Assembly (NCBI GenBank): GCA_902796565.1
Contig: CADBPP010000110.1
Location: 1-6,367, forward strand
DNA: 6,367 nt
Direction of reading: 5' to 3'
Source: an uncultured Eubacteriales bacterium
GTDB taxonomy: Bacteria; Bacillota; Clostridia; Eubacteriales; Anaerofustaceae
How positions within the stretch are numbered: position 1 is the stretch's first letter; each line of letters opens with the position of its first letter. Shown here in pieces: positions 1 through 5,785 of the stretch. A model generated the notes under the pieces. It saw only the letters and a list, made by a program, of their open reading frames with translations, was not told the DNA's origin and did not search any database. Both the position numbers and the translations under genes were made by a program.

Positions 1-10
1 ATCCTCCTTC
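1..10 (-). promoter_or_regulatory. Possible ribosome binding site of a divergent gene left of the window
   Basis: Read on the minus strand, these bases are GAAGGAGGAT, with a full AGGAGG at positions 3-8. The three plus-strand genes with well-spaced sites in this window carry nearly the same motif 5-7 bases before their start codons. If this one is real, the start codon of a divergently transcribed gene lies within about five bases of the left edge, outside the window. A weak minus-strand promoter could serve it: TACAAT at 25-30 (five of six matches to the -10 consensus), 17 bases from CTGTTA at 48-53 (poor -35). The motif is seen directly; the gene is inferred. Confidence 0.4.
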
Positions 11-40
11 CGCCGCTTCCCTCAATTGTACTTCTGTTTG

Positions 41-80
41 CAATAGCTAACAGTTTTGAATCTTTACGGCTGTTTTATTG
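41..80. repeat. Imperfect inverted repeat in the upstream region
   Basis: CAATA (41-45) pairs with TATTG (76-80), and AACAG (49-53) pairs with CTGTT (70-74). Three unpaired bases lie on the left side and one on the right, around a 16-base centre. It could be an extended protein-binding dyad between the divergent gene and the operon, or chance in AT-rich DNA. It overlaps the possible -35 of the leftward promoter. Evidence is pairing only. Confidence 0.25.
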
Positions 81-95
81 TATTTTGTGCCCTGT

Positions 96-110
96 GTTAA
101 TAATTTTAAC
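96..110. promoter_or_regulatory. Operator-like palindrome next to the operon promoter
   Basis: GTTAA (96-100) and TTAAC (106-110) are perfect inverted 5-mers separated by five A/T bases. The dyad ends one base before the proposed -35 element at 111-116. This is a usual position for an activator site or a repressor operator. No regulator gene is visible in the window; the most likely place for one is the possible divergent gene to the left. The palindrome is short and lies in AT-rich DNA, so chance is a real alternative. Confidence 0.35.
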
Positions 111-139
111 TTGAGGTTATAAATAAAAAATGTTATGCT
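111..139 (+). promoter_or_regulatory. Predicted sigma-A promoter of the four-gene operon
   Basis: TTGAGG at 111-116 resembles a -35 box (first four bases match TTGACA). It is followed by an exact 17-base spacer and TATGCT at 134-139 as the -10. TG at 131-132 supplies an extended -10 element. Transcription would start near 146, giving a leader of about 70 bases before the first start codon. TATAGT at 139-144 is a closer -10 match but has no -35 at a usable distance. This is the best candidate upstream of the operon, judged by eye. Confidence 0.5.
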
Positions 140-156
140 ATAGTCAAATGGTCCGC

Positions 157-177
157 GGCGCCGCATGGGGCGGTGCC
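157..177 (+). promoter_or_regulatory. GC-rich leader hairpin
   Basis: GGCGCCGC (157-164) pairs with GCGGTGCC (170-177), giving an 8-bp stem with one G-U pair and a 5-base loop, ATGGG. It would form about ten bases after the predicted transcription start and well before the ribosome binding site at 202-207. It is strikingly GC-rich compared with the AT-rich DNA just upstream. There is no following T-tract, so it is not an intrinsic terminator. A 5'-end stabilising stem or a protein-binding element is possible. Confidence 0.4.
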
Positions 178-201
178 ACTCACGATCAGTATACCACTAT
201 C

Positions 202-207
202 AGGAGG
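202..207 (+). promoter_or_regulatory. Ribosome binding site fixing the first gene's start
   Basis: A perfect AGGAGG lies seven bases before ATG at 215. It decides the start: the same frame stays open upstream to a GTG at 173, but that codon sits inside the leader hairpin and has no ribosome binding site. Confidence 0.85.
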
Positions 208-214
208 ATTATTT

Positions 215-1063
215 ATGCTTCAAAGAAAAGAACGCCGCTGGCTTTACCTCACACTTGAGGATGTTAAGGAGATCGGCAGCCAGATGAACACGGAGACCGT
301 CTGGCATGAGGCACTTGTGGACCCGATGATGGTCACATCCACGAGGCTCTCAGGCACCAAGATGGATTTCGACTTCGAAGACGGCTGCAGCTTTTCCTAT
401 GAGTTCATGGACGAGAGACATCTCAAATGGCAGACAAATGACGGGAGAAAGGGAGAGGAGATCTACAACTGCGCTCCCGCGCCGGGATACGATGACATCA
501 TCTTCGTGCATCATTATCAGTCCCTGGAGATCCCCGGCTGTGTGGATCTGGTGATCGATTTCGAGAGGGGCTACGCCTTCATGATCGACGCTTCCCTGGG
601 CCATCCCGAAAATCCCAGAGAAGTATGGCGTCATCTGCGTTTCGGAAAGATCCGCGGAGCCGAGACCAAGGGAGAGGCTCCCTGCTTCACCGACGATCTG
701 ACCGGGAAAGCCATCCGCTGGAGACATCCCGGCACCAACAGCGAAGGGATCAAGTATATTTTCTCATCCTGCAATTACTATACATACGCCATGAAATACA
801 AGGACGCGGGCACATGCTGGATGGCCACGAACCCCGCGGACTACATCAAGTTCCGTGATGACCTCTACATCTGCAGCGTCATCGAGGAGAGACAGACCGG
901 CGTACAGCTGGTAATGATGATGAACCTCACCATGCTCACGGATATCCAGACCGAGTTCGGTCTCGGCGGACCCAACGAGAAGTGCAGCTATCTTGAGACC
1001 TTCATGCGTTCCGGAAGGGAAGGCATCTGGGACAAGATGGAAACGGATCTGTTTAATTATTAA
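215..1063 (+). CDS. MoaF-family protein (two-domain, lipocalin/calycin-like)
   Basis: The product is 282 residues, about the full length of MoaF proteins. What I recognise is a double-domain pattern. An N-terminal half (about 45-145) begins L-S-G-T-K-M and continues with alternating beta-type segments, including YEF, IIFVHHY and VDLVIDF. A C-terminal half (about 158-250) opens with the related L-T-G-K-A-I-R-W and contains GIKYIF, YYTYAMKY and VQLVMMMNLTML. Each half would form a small antiparallel barrel that could hold a small ligand. MoaF was named in Klebsiella within a monoamine-induced regulon; databases often label it a molybdenum cofactor biosynthesis protein, which the context here does not support. 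There is no signal peptide or membrane segment, so it is probably cytoplasmic. It is first in the operon, 27 bases before the FAD enzyme. Whether it is an enzyme or a binding protein is unknown. Family assignment is from memory of the pattern, not a search. Confidence 0.75.
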   Translation: MLQRKERRWLYLTLEDVKEIGSQMNTETVWHEALVDPMMVTSTRLSGTKMDFDFEDGCSFSYEFMDERHLKWQTNDGRKGEEIYNCAPAPGYDDIIFVHHYQSLEIPGCVDLVIDFERGYAFMIDASLGHPENPREVWRHLRFGKIRGAETKGEAPCFTDDLTGKAIRWRHPGTNSEGIKYIFSSCNYYTYAMKYKDAGTCWMATNPADYIKFRDDLYICSVIEERQTGVQLVMMMNLTMLTDIQTEFGLGGPNEKCSYLETFMRSGREGIWDKMETDLFNY

Positions 1064-1090
1064 TCAATATTCATCATAGGGAGGAAACAT

Positions 1091-2599
1091 ATGGGAGCTA
1101 AAACCTATATCGAACCGTCGACCGCCATACCCGTCTATGACGAGTGTGACATACTTGTGGTAGGAGGCGGAAGCGCCGGCCATACGGCCGCCATCGCCGC
1201 AGCCAGAGCAGGAAACAAGAACGTCATCCTCATGGAGCGTTACGGCTACTGCGGAGGAGATGTAACAGGAGGATACGTCCTTCTGATCCCCAGCCTTTCA
1301 TTCCACAAGAAGACTTACGTAAGGGGAATCCAGGAGGAATGGCTGACCCGTCTGAGAAAGTACCCCGGAGCTGTCCTGGGACCGGATGATTCCATCACCG
1401 GAAGCACCGACCCAGAGGATCTGAAGAAATGGGCGGTATCCGGTTCCGTTACGAGGAGCGAGCCCAGAAGGATCGAGCACAGCTTCATGGTGGAGCCGAA
1501 CCAGCTGAAGATCGAGCTGGACAAGATGCTCGACGAAGAGAGCAACTCCATCAGAGTGATGTATCACAGCTGGGGCACCAAGCCCATCATGGAGAACGGC
1601 GTGTGCAAGGGAGTCATCTTTGAGTCCAAGGAAGGCAGAAAGGCCATCCTGGCAAAGGTCGTCATCGACGCTTCCGGAGACGCCGACATCGTGAGACAGT
1701 CGGGAGCGCCCACTTCCAGCGCCATCGACGACGACTGCCGCTGCTCATCCACCGCTCTGGTATACCGTATCGGCGGATACAGCCAGAAGGAATTCTCCGC
1801 CTGGAGAGCCCAGAACCCCGAGAAGGCAAAGGAACTCATGGACGGCATCGCGAAGATCCACGGCTTCAGAGCCGGAATGATCGCAGGCCCCACCGACGAT
1901 ATCGGCTGGATGAACAACTGGCAGCCCAAGAGCGACTGCTCCAAGATCGTCGACCTTACCAAGACCGAGATGAGGACCCGTCTCAAGATCAGGGAAGTCA
2001 TCGACTACATGAGGACCGTCTGCCCCGTCATGGAGGACGCTTACCTCTACGACATCGCGCCGCAGCTGGGTACCCGCGGAAGCCACCGCATCGTCGGCGA
2101 GCATATCATCGGACAGAACGACTGGGCATTCCCGAAAGAGTATGAGGACACCATCGCATGGCACTGCACCTGCGATACCCTCAACGACAACGCGCCTATC
2201 GAGATCCCCTACAGAGCGATACTGCCCCAGAAGGTGGAGAACATCCTGGCACCAGGACGCCACATCTCCGCGGACAGCATAGCCATCGACAACGTCAACC
2301 TGATCCCCCAGTGCGTAGGCACCGGACAGGCAGCCGGCGTCGCCGCAGCGGTTATGGTCGCTGACGGCACAACGTCCCACACCGTTGATGTCAGGAAGAT
2401 CCAGGATATCCTGGCGGGCGAGATGGACGTTCCTCTTCCGAGGAATCCCCACACCGATCCCAGCTACATGGAGAACCTGGTGGAGCATGAGTACGGGCTC
2501 TACACCGAGGCCGCAAAGAGAGCGAGAGAGCTCAACGACGCCACCAAGGCATACCGTCACTGGACCATGTCCGCGGGCGGAGGAGACGCCAGCAAGTAG
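1091..2599 (+). CDS. FAD-dependent oxidoreductase (FAD_oxidored family)
   Basis: This 502-residue flavoenzyme starts at ATG 1091, six bases after AGGGAGG at 1078-1084. The N terminus carries the dinucleotide-binding fold: a hydrophobic strand ILVV, then GGGSAG at residues 25-30 (GxGxxG), and acidic E49 at the end of the second strand, which typically binds the FAD ribose. C54-G55-G56-D57 matches the Cys/Gly-rich turn usual after that strand in FAD_oxidored proteins. VIDASGDADI (191-200) is the second conserved FAD-contact motif. The C-terminal flavin motif spans about 385-420 (ILAPGR, then GTGQAAGVAAA). No iron-sulfur cysteine cluster, heme motif, membrane segment or Tat/Sec signal is seen, so it is probably a soluble cytoplasmic enzyme whose electron partner is not obvious. 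Family members act on diverse substrates, so neither reaction nor direction can be assigned. Its place between a MoaF-like protein and two esterases suggests it acts on the alcohol or acid released from an ester. Confidence 0.85.
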   Translation: MGAKTYIEPSTAIPVYDECDILVVGGGSAGHTAAIAAARAGNKNVILMERYGYCGGDVTGGYVLLIPSLSFHKKTYVRGIQEEWLTRLRKYPGAVLGPDDSITGSTDPEDLKKWAVSGSVTRSEPRRIEHSFMVEPNQLKIELDKMLDEESNSIRVMYHSWGTKPIMENGVCKGVIFESKEGRKAILAKVVIDASGDADIVRQSGAPTSSAIDDDCRCSSTALVYRIGGYSQKEFSAWRAQNPEKAKELMDGIAKIHGFRAGMIAGPTDDIGWMNNWQPKSDCSKIVDLTKTEMRTRLKIREVIDYMRTVCPVMEDAYLYDIAPQLGTRGSHRIVGEHIIGQNDWAFPKEYEDTIAWHCTCDTLNDNAPIEIPYRAILPQKVENILAPGRHISADSIAIDNVNLIPQCVGTGQAAGVAAAVMVADGTTSHTVDVRKIQDILAGEMDVPLPRNPHTDPSYMENLVEHEYGLYTEAAKRARELNDATKAYRHWTMSAGGGDASK

Positions 2600-2608
2600 G
2601 CATCAGGT

Positions 2609-2631
2609 GCCGGAGAGAGTCTCTCTCCGGC
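2609..2631 (+). terminator. Intra-operon hairpin, possible attenuating terminator or mRNA stabiliser
   Basis: Ten bases after the stop codon of the FAD enzyme, GCCGGAGAG (2609-2617) pairs with CTCTCCGGC (2623-2631). A tenth pair (A2618-T2622) is possible, leaving a loop of three to five bases. The stem is strong and perfect. The following bases, TTCCTT then AACAAATAAACA, are a poor T-tract, so full termination is doubtful. Partial termination, or protection of the upstream mRNA from 3' decay, would make the esterases expressed differently from the first two genes. Confidence 0.5.
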
Positions 2632-2664
2632 TTCCTTAACAAATAAACACGATAATTTTAAACA

Positions 2665-2670
2665 AGGAGA
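2665..2670 (+). promoter_or_regulatory. Ribosome binding site of the first esterase
   Basis: AGGAGA lies five bases before ATG at 2676 and supports that start. The encoded N terminus aligns residue for residue with that of the second esterase, which independently confirms the choice. Confidence 0.75.
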
Positions 2671-2675
2671 ACAAG

Positions 2676-4178
2676 ATGATCAGAAAAGCTAAAGTTGAAG
2701 GCGGAGTGGTAGTAGGTATCCCCGCCGCAGATCCCAGAATCACAGCGTTCAAGGGCATCCCCTTCGCGGCTCCCCCCGTCGGAGAGAACCGCTGGAGAGC
2801 GCCCCAGCCCGTCATCCCCTGGGAGGGAGAGAGAAAGTGCTGGACCTTCGCGCCCATTTCGATGCAGCATATCCCCGGACTTGACCTTAACAACATCTAT
2901 TCCAGAGAATGGAACGTGGATCCCGAGATCCCCATGGATGAGGACTGTCTGTACCTGAATGTATGGACCCCCGCTAAGTCCACCGACGAGAAGCTTCCCG
3001 TATTCGTATGGTTCTTCGGCGGCGGCCTCAGGGAAGGCAACCCCGCAGAGATGGAATTCGACGGCGAAAGGATCGCCAGAAGAGGCATCGTGGTCGTCAC
3101 CGTCAACTACCGTCTGAACGTATTCGGATTCCTTTCACATCCGCAGCTCGAGGCTGAGCAGCCCGATGCTCCGGCGAACTTCGGACATCTGGATCAGAGA
3201 GCCGGCATCATCTGGGCCAAGAACAACATCGAAGCCTTCGGAGGAGATCCCAACAATATCACCATCGGCGGACAGTCAGCGGGCGGCGGAAGCACCTGCG
3301 CGCAGATGGGTTCCCTCATCAACGAAGGACTGTTCCAGAAGGCCATCATCATGAGCGGCACCATGACCGGCGTTTACGGCAGCAGGGCCGGCATTACCTA
3401 TGAAGAGGCCCAGAAGCAGGGCGAGGATTTCTTCAAATATCTCGGAGTATCCACCCTTGAGGAAGCAAGAAAGATCGACGCGGTGACCCTCCGCGACAAG
3501 TGCGAGGCCTACAACGGAAGATTCTCCACCGTGGTGGACAACAAGTTCATCGACGGACACTTCGTGGAGAAGATGGTCAAGGGCGATCACATGAAGATGC
3601 CCATTATCATCGGCAACACCTCCACGGAGTTCAGGACCCCTCTCGCGGGAGACAACATGGAGGAATTCAGAGAGAACGCGAAGAAGGCCCTCGGTCCCCA
3701 GGCTGACGAGTTCCTTAAGGCATGCGGAGACGATTTCGAGGAAGCCAAGAAGAAGAGCGCGGTATGCGGCTTCGAGATGACCTTCAGAGCCATGAAGGAA
3801 AAGGACAAGGAGCAGGGCATCGACTATCCCACATACTACTATGTGTTCAATCCCGAGATCCCCGGCTGGGACAATCCCGGAACCTTCCATTCATCCGATC
3901 TGTGGTTCTTCTTCGAGAACCTGGCCAAGTGCTGGAGACCCTTCAAGGGCAACCACTATGACCTATCCAGACAGATGTGCAACTACTGGTGCAACTTCAT
4001 GAAGACCGGCGATCCCAACGGAGTCGACAACGACGGAACTCCCATGGAGACATGGAAGAAGTATTCCATCGAAGAGCCCAACGCCATGTGGTTCAACAAT
4101 GACGGTCCGAAACTCGAGGTCACCGAGCCCAGCGATGTGCTCAAGCCCCTCGTGGAGAATTACAAGTCAAAGCTCTGA
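2676..4178 (+). CDS. Type-B carboxylesterase (p-nitrobenzyl esterase-like), paralogue 1
   Basis: This 500-residue alpha/beta hydrolase has the usual length of bacterial type-B carboxylesterases. Both family signatures are present: EDCLYLNVW at 89-97, and FGGDPNNITIGGQSAGG ending the nucleophile elbow, with Ser201 as nucleophile. The likely acid is Glu318 (in GNTSTEF) and the likely base is His405 (in GTFHSSDLW), completing a Ser-Glu-His triad. The oxyanion-hole loop reads WFFGGG (112-117), with Phe where many relatives have the His of HGGG. The N terminus (MIRKAKVEGG) has no signal peptide, so it probably hydrolyses imported esters in the cytoplasm. It is followed ten bases later by a close paralogue. 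The two differ mostly between about residues 230 and 380, the part that usually shapes the substrate pocket. Family assignment is firm; the substrate (plant, drug-like or other small ester) is unknown. Confidence 0.92.
   Translation: MIRKAKVEGGVVVGIPAADPRITAFKGIPFAAPPVGENRWRAPQPVIPWEGERKCWTFAPISMQHIPGLDLNNIYSREWNVDPEIPMDEDCLYLNVWTPAKSTDEKLPVFVWFFGGGLREGNPAEMEFDGERIARRGIVVVTVNYRLNVFGFLSHPQLEAEQPDAPANFGHLDQRAGIIWAKNNIEAFGGDPNNITIGGQSAGGGSTCAQMGSLINEGLFQKAIIMSGTMTGVYGSRAGITYEEAQKQGEDFFKYLGVSTLEEARKIDAVTLRDKCEAYNGRFSTVVDNKFIDGHFVEKMVKGDHMKMPIIIGNTSTEFRTPLAGDNMEEFRENAKKALGPQADEFLKACGDDFEEAKKKSAVCGFEMTFRAMKEKDKEQGIDYPTYYYVFNPEIPGWDNPGTFHSSDLWFFFENLAKCWRPFKGNHYDLSRQMCNYWCNFMKTGDPNGVDNDGTPMETWKKYSIEEPNAMWFNNDGPKLEVTEPSDVLKPLVENYKSKL
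3057..3082 (+). repeat. 26-base exact direct repeat, copy 1 (within first esterase)
   Basis: These 26 bases, coding around residues 128-135 (FDGERIARR region), recur exactly at 4570-4595 in the second esterase. Identity without any synonymous difference over this length fits a recent tandem duplication or later gene conversion between the two genes. Confidence 0.9.
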
Positions 4179-4184
4179 GGAGTG
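4176..4184 (+). promoter_or_regulatory. Ribosome binding site overlapping the upstream stop codon
   Basis: TGAGGAGTG contains the stop codon of the first esterase (4176-4178) and the Shine-Dalgarno sequence of the second, with ATG at 4189. This arrangement favours translational coupling, so the two esterases are probably made together. Confidence 0.75.
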
Positions 4185-4188
4185 AAAA

Positions 4189-5727
4189 ATGCTCAGAGAA
4201 GTTAAGACCGAAAACGGCTGGGTAAGAGGAATCCCCGCGGCTGATCCCCGGATCACCGCATTCAAGGGGATCCCCTTCGCGGCCCCTCCCGTGGGCGAGC
4301 TCAGATGGAAGGGCCCGCAGCCCGCTGAGGACTGGGTCGGCGTGAGGGAATGCTACACCTTCGGCCCCATAGCCATGCAGAAGATGCCGGGACTGGACCC
4401 CGACAACCTCTACTCCAGGGAATGGAACGTGGACACGAACCTGGACATGTCCGAGGACTGCCTGCAGCTCAACATCTGGACGCCCGCCAAAAGCGCCGAT
4501 GAGAAGCTGCCCGTAATGGTATGGTTCTACGGCGGAGGACTTCAGGAAGGCCATCCTTCCGAGATGGAGTTCGACGGCGAAAGGATCGCCAGAAGGGGCG
4601 TGATACTGGTATCGGTGAACTACAGGGTGAACATCTTCGGATTCTTTGCCCATCCCGAGATCACAGCCACCGCCGAGGACAAATGCTACACGAACTTCGG
4701 AAGCTATGACCAGCGCTACGGACTGATGTGGGTGAAAAGAAACATCGCCGCCTTCGGAGGCGATCCCGACAACATCACCATCTTCGGACAGTCAGCGGGA
4801 GGCAGGAGCGTGCTGTTCCAGCTGTGCAGCCCCCTCAATGACACCGATCACATCAAGAAGGCCATCTCCATGAGCGGAGGAGGCATCAACTACATGTCCA
4901 TGATGGCGTATCTGCCCCTCGAAAAGGCTGAGGAGAACGGCGTGAAATTCTTTGAGTTCCTGGGCGTAAAGAGCCTCGAGGAAGCCAAGGCCATCGATTC
5001 CTTCACGATCCGCGACAAGATGCTGGAATTCGCTGAGAAGACCGGCATACGCTGGGGCTTCAACGTGGACGGAGTCTTCGCTCCCGAGGATCCCGCCGAC
5101 ATGCTGGCGGAGGGAAAGAGGCTGAACGTGCCCCTTATGGCCGGCCATACCACCGGAGACATGGGCGACGCCTTCGGCAGAAAACCCACAAAGGAATCCA
5201 TACGCGACCAGATCATAGCCCTGGTGGGAGAGAAGGACGCGAAGGAAGTACTGGATCTCGCGGGATACGAGACCGCGAGCCTTGATGAGCTCAAGGACGC
5301 CCTGAAGGTCAACGGACAGCGCTTCGGCGTGGAGCTGCTCCATATGAAGGGAGCCGATGACGGTATGACGGAGTACTTCTACTGTTTCGGCCCCGAGATG
5401 CCCGGATGGGACGATCCCGGAGCATTCCATTCGTCTGATCTGTGGTTCGTCTTTGAGACCCTGGCCAAGTGCTGGAGGCCCTTCAAGGGCAAGCATTACG
5501 ATCTGGCCAGACAGATGTGCAACTACTGGACGAATTTCGCCAAGACCGGCGATCCCAACGGGACCGACAACGACGGCGCGCCTCTTCCCGAGTGGAAGAA
5601 GTTCACCAACGAAGAGCCCCTGTCCATGTGCTTCGACGATGTCTGCCACATGCAGACAGAGCCCGACAGGCCCGCCGTGAAGCTCCTCCTCGAGAAGCTG
5701 GCAGGCTGCAAGTGGAGAAACAGATAA
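4189..5727 (+). CDS. Type-B carboxylesterase (p-nitrobenzyl esterase-like), paralogue 2
   Basis: This 512-residue protein is the tandem paralogue of the preceding esterase: about 70% identical over the first 80 residues by hand count, and nearly as close near the C terminus (HSSDLWF, LAKCWRPFKG, RQMCNYW, KTGDPNG). Motifs: EDCLQLNIW at 89-97, oxyanion loop WFYGGG at 112-117, nucleophile elbow GQSAGG with Ser202, and likely base His414 (in GAFHSSDLW). The acid position aligns with Asp324 (GHTTGD), where the first copy has Glu; both are used in this superfamily. The Ser-to-His distance is 212 residues against 204 in copy 1, so the central region has an insertion as well as substitutions. There is no signal peptide. 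It is the last gene before the terminator and is probably translationally coupled to copy 1. The pair likely handles related but different esters (inference). Confidence 0.92.
   Translation: MLREVKTENGWVRGIPAADPRITAFKGIPFAAPPVGELRWKGPQPAEDWVGVRECYTFGPIAMQKMPGLDPDNLYSREWNVDTNLDMSEDCLQLNIWTPAKSADEKLPVMVWFYGGGLQEGHPSEMEFDGERIARRGVILVSVNYRVNIFGFFAHPEITATAEDKCYTNFGSYDQRYGLMWVKRNIAAFGGDPDNITIFGQSAGGRSVLFQLCSPLNDTDHIKKAISMSGGGINYMSMMAYLPLEKAEENGVKFFEFLGVKSLEEAKAIDSFTIRDKMLEFAEKTGIRWGFNVDGVFAPEDPADMLAEGKRLNVPLMAGHTTGDMGDAFGRKPTKESIRDQIIALVGEKDAKEVLDLAGYETASLDELKDALKVNGQRFGVELLHMKGADDGMTEYFYCFGPEMPGWDDPGAFHSSDLWFVFETLAKCWRPFKGKHYDLARQMCNYWTNFAKTGDPNGTDNDGAPLPEWKKFTNEEPLSMCFDDVCHMQTEPDRPAVKLLLEKLAGCKWRNR
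4570..4595 (+). repeat. 26-base exact direct repeat, copy 2 (within second esterase)
   Basis: Exact match to 3057-3082, in the same reading frame and at the same protein position. Shorter exact matches flank the nucleophile-serine codons and the C-terminal LAKCWRPFKG codons. It is a coding duplication, not a mobile element. Confidence 0.9.
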
Positions 5728-5728
5728 T

Positions 5729-5770
5729 AAAAAAACAGATCAGTCCTTTGCGGCTGATCTGTTCTGTTTT
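5729..5770. terminator. Bidirectional intrinsic terminator between convergent genes
   Basis: AACAGATCAG (5734-5743) and CTGATCTGTT (5754-5763) form a perfect 10-bp stem, possibly extended by a G-U and a C-G pair. Read leftwards, the stem runs into seven T residues (A-run at 5729-5735), an excellent terminator for the minus-strand ANTAR gene ending at 5786. Read rightwards it is followed by a less regular TTCTGTTTT, adequate for the operon ending at 5727. Confidence 0.85.
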
Positions 5771-5785
5771 CAGATACCGAAAGTC

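Noticed and set aside
157..177. Leader hairpin as an ANTAR-type RNA target
   Set aside because: ANTAR targets are paired hairpins with six-base loops, A at position 1 and G at position 4. Here there is a single stem with a five-base loop.
173..214. In-frame GTG at 173 as the start of the MoaF-like gene, adding 14 residues
   Set aside because: The codon lies inside the leader hairpin and has no ribosome binding site, while ATG 215 has a perfect AGGAGG seven bases upstream.
215..1063. Molybdenum cofactor biosynthesis operon
   Set aside because: Apart from the family name of MoaF nothing supports it: the neighbours are a flavoenzyme and esterases, and no cofactor-synthesis or molybdoenzyme motifs are seen.
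1745..2560. Long antisense open frame (271 codons) opposite the FAD oxidoreductase
   Set aside because: It lies wholly inside a convincing flavoenzyme gene, has no ribosome binding site or recognisable motif, and such frames are common opposite GC-rich genes. The same applies to 3276-3890 and 4792-5649 opposite the esterases.
2628..2656. Internal promoter before the first esterase, using GATAAT at 2651-2656 as -10
   Set aside because: The -10 match is good but the sequence 17 bases upstream (CGGCTT) is not a -35 and there is no extended -10 TG.
3057..4595. Direct repeats as traces of an insertion sequence or CRISPR
   Set aside because: The repeats are homologous coding positions of two paralogous genes; no transposase, terminal inverted repeats or regularly spaced repeats are present.
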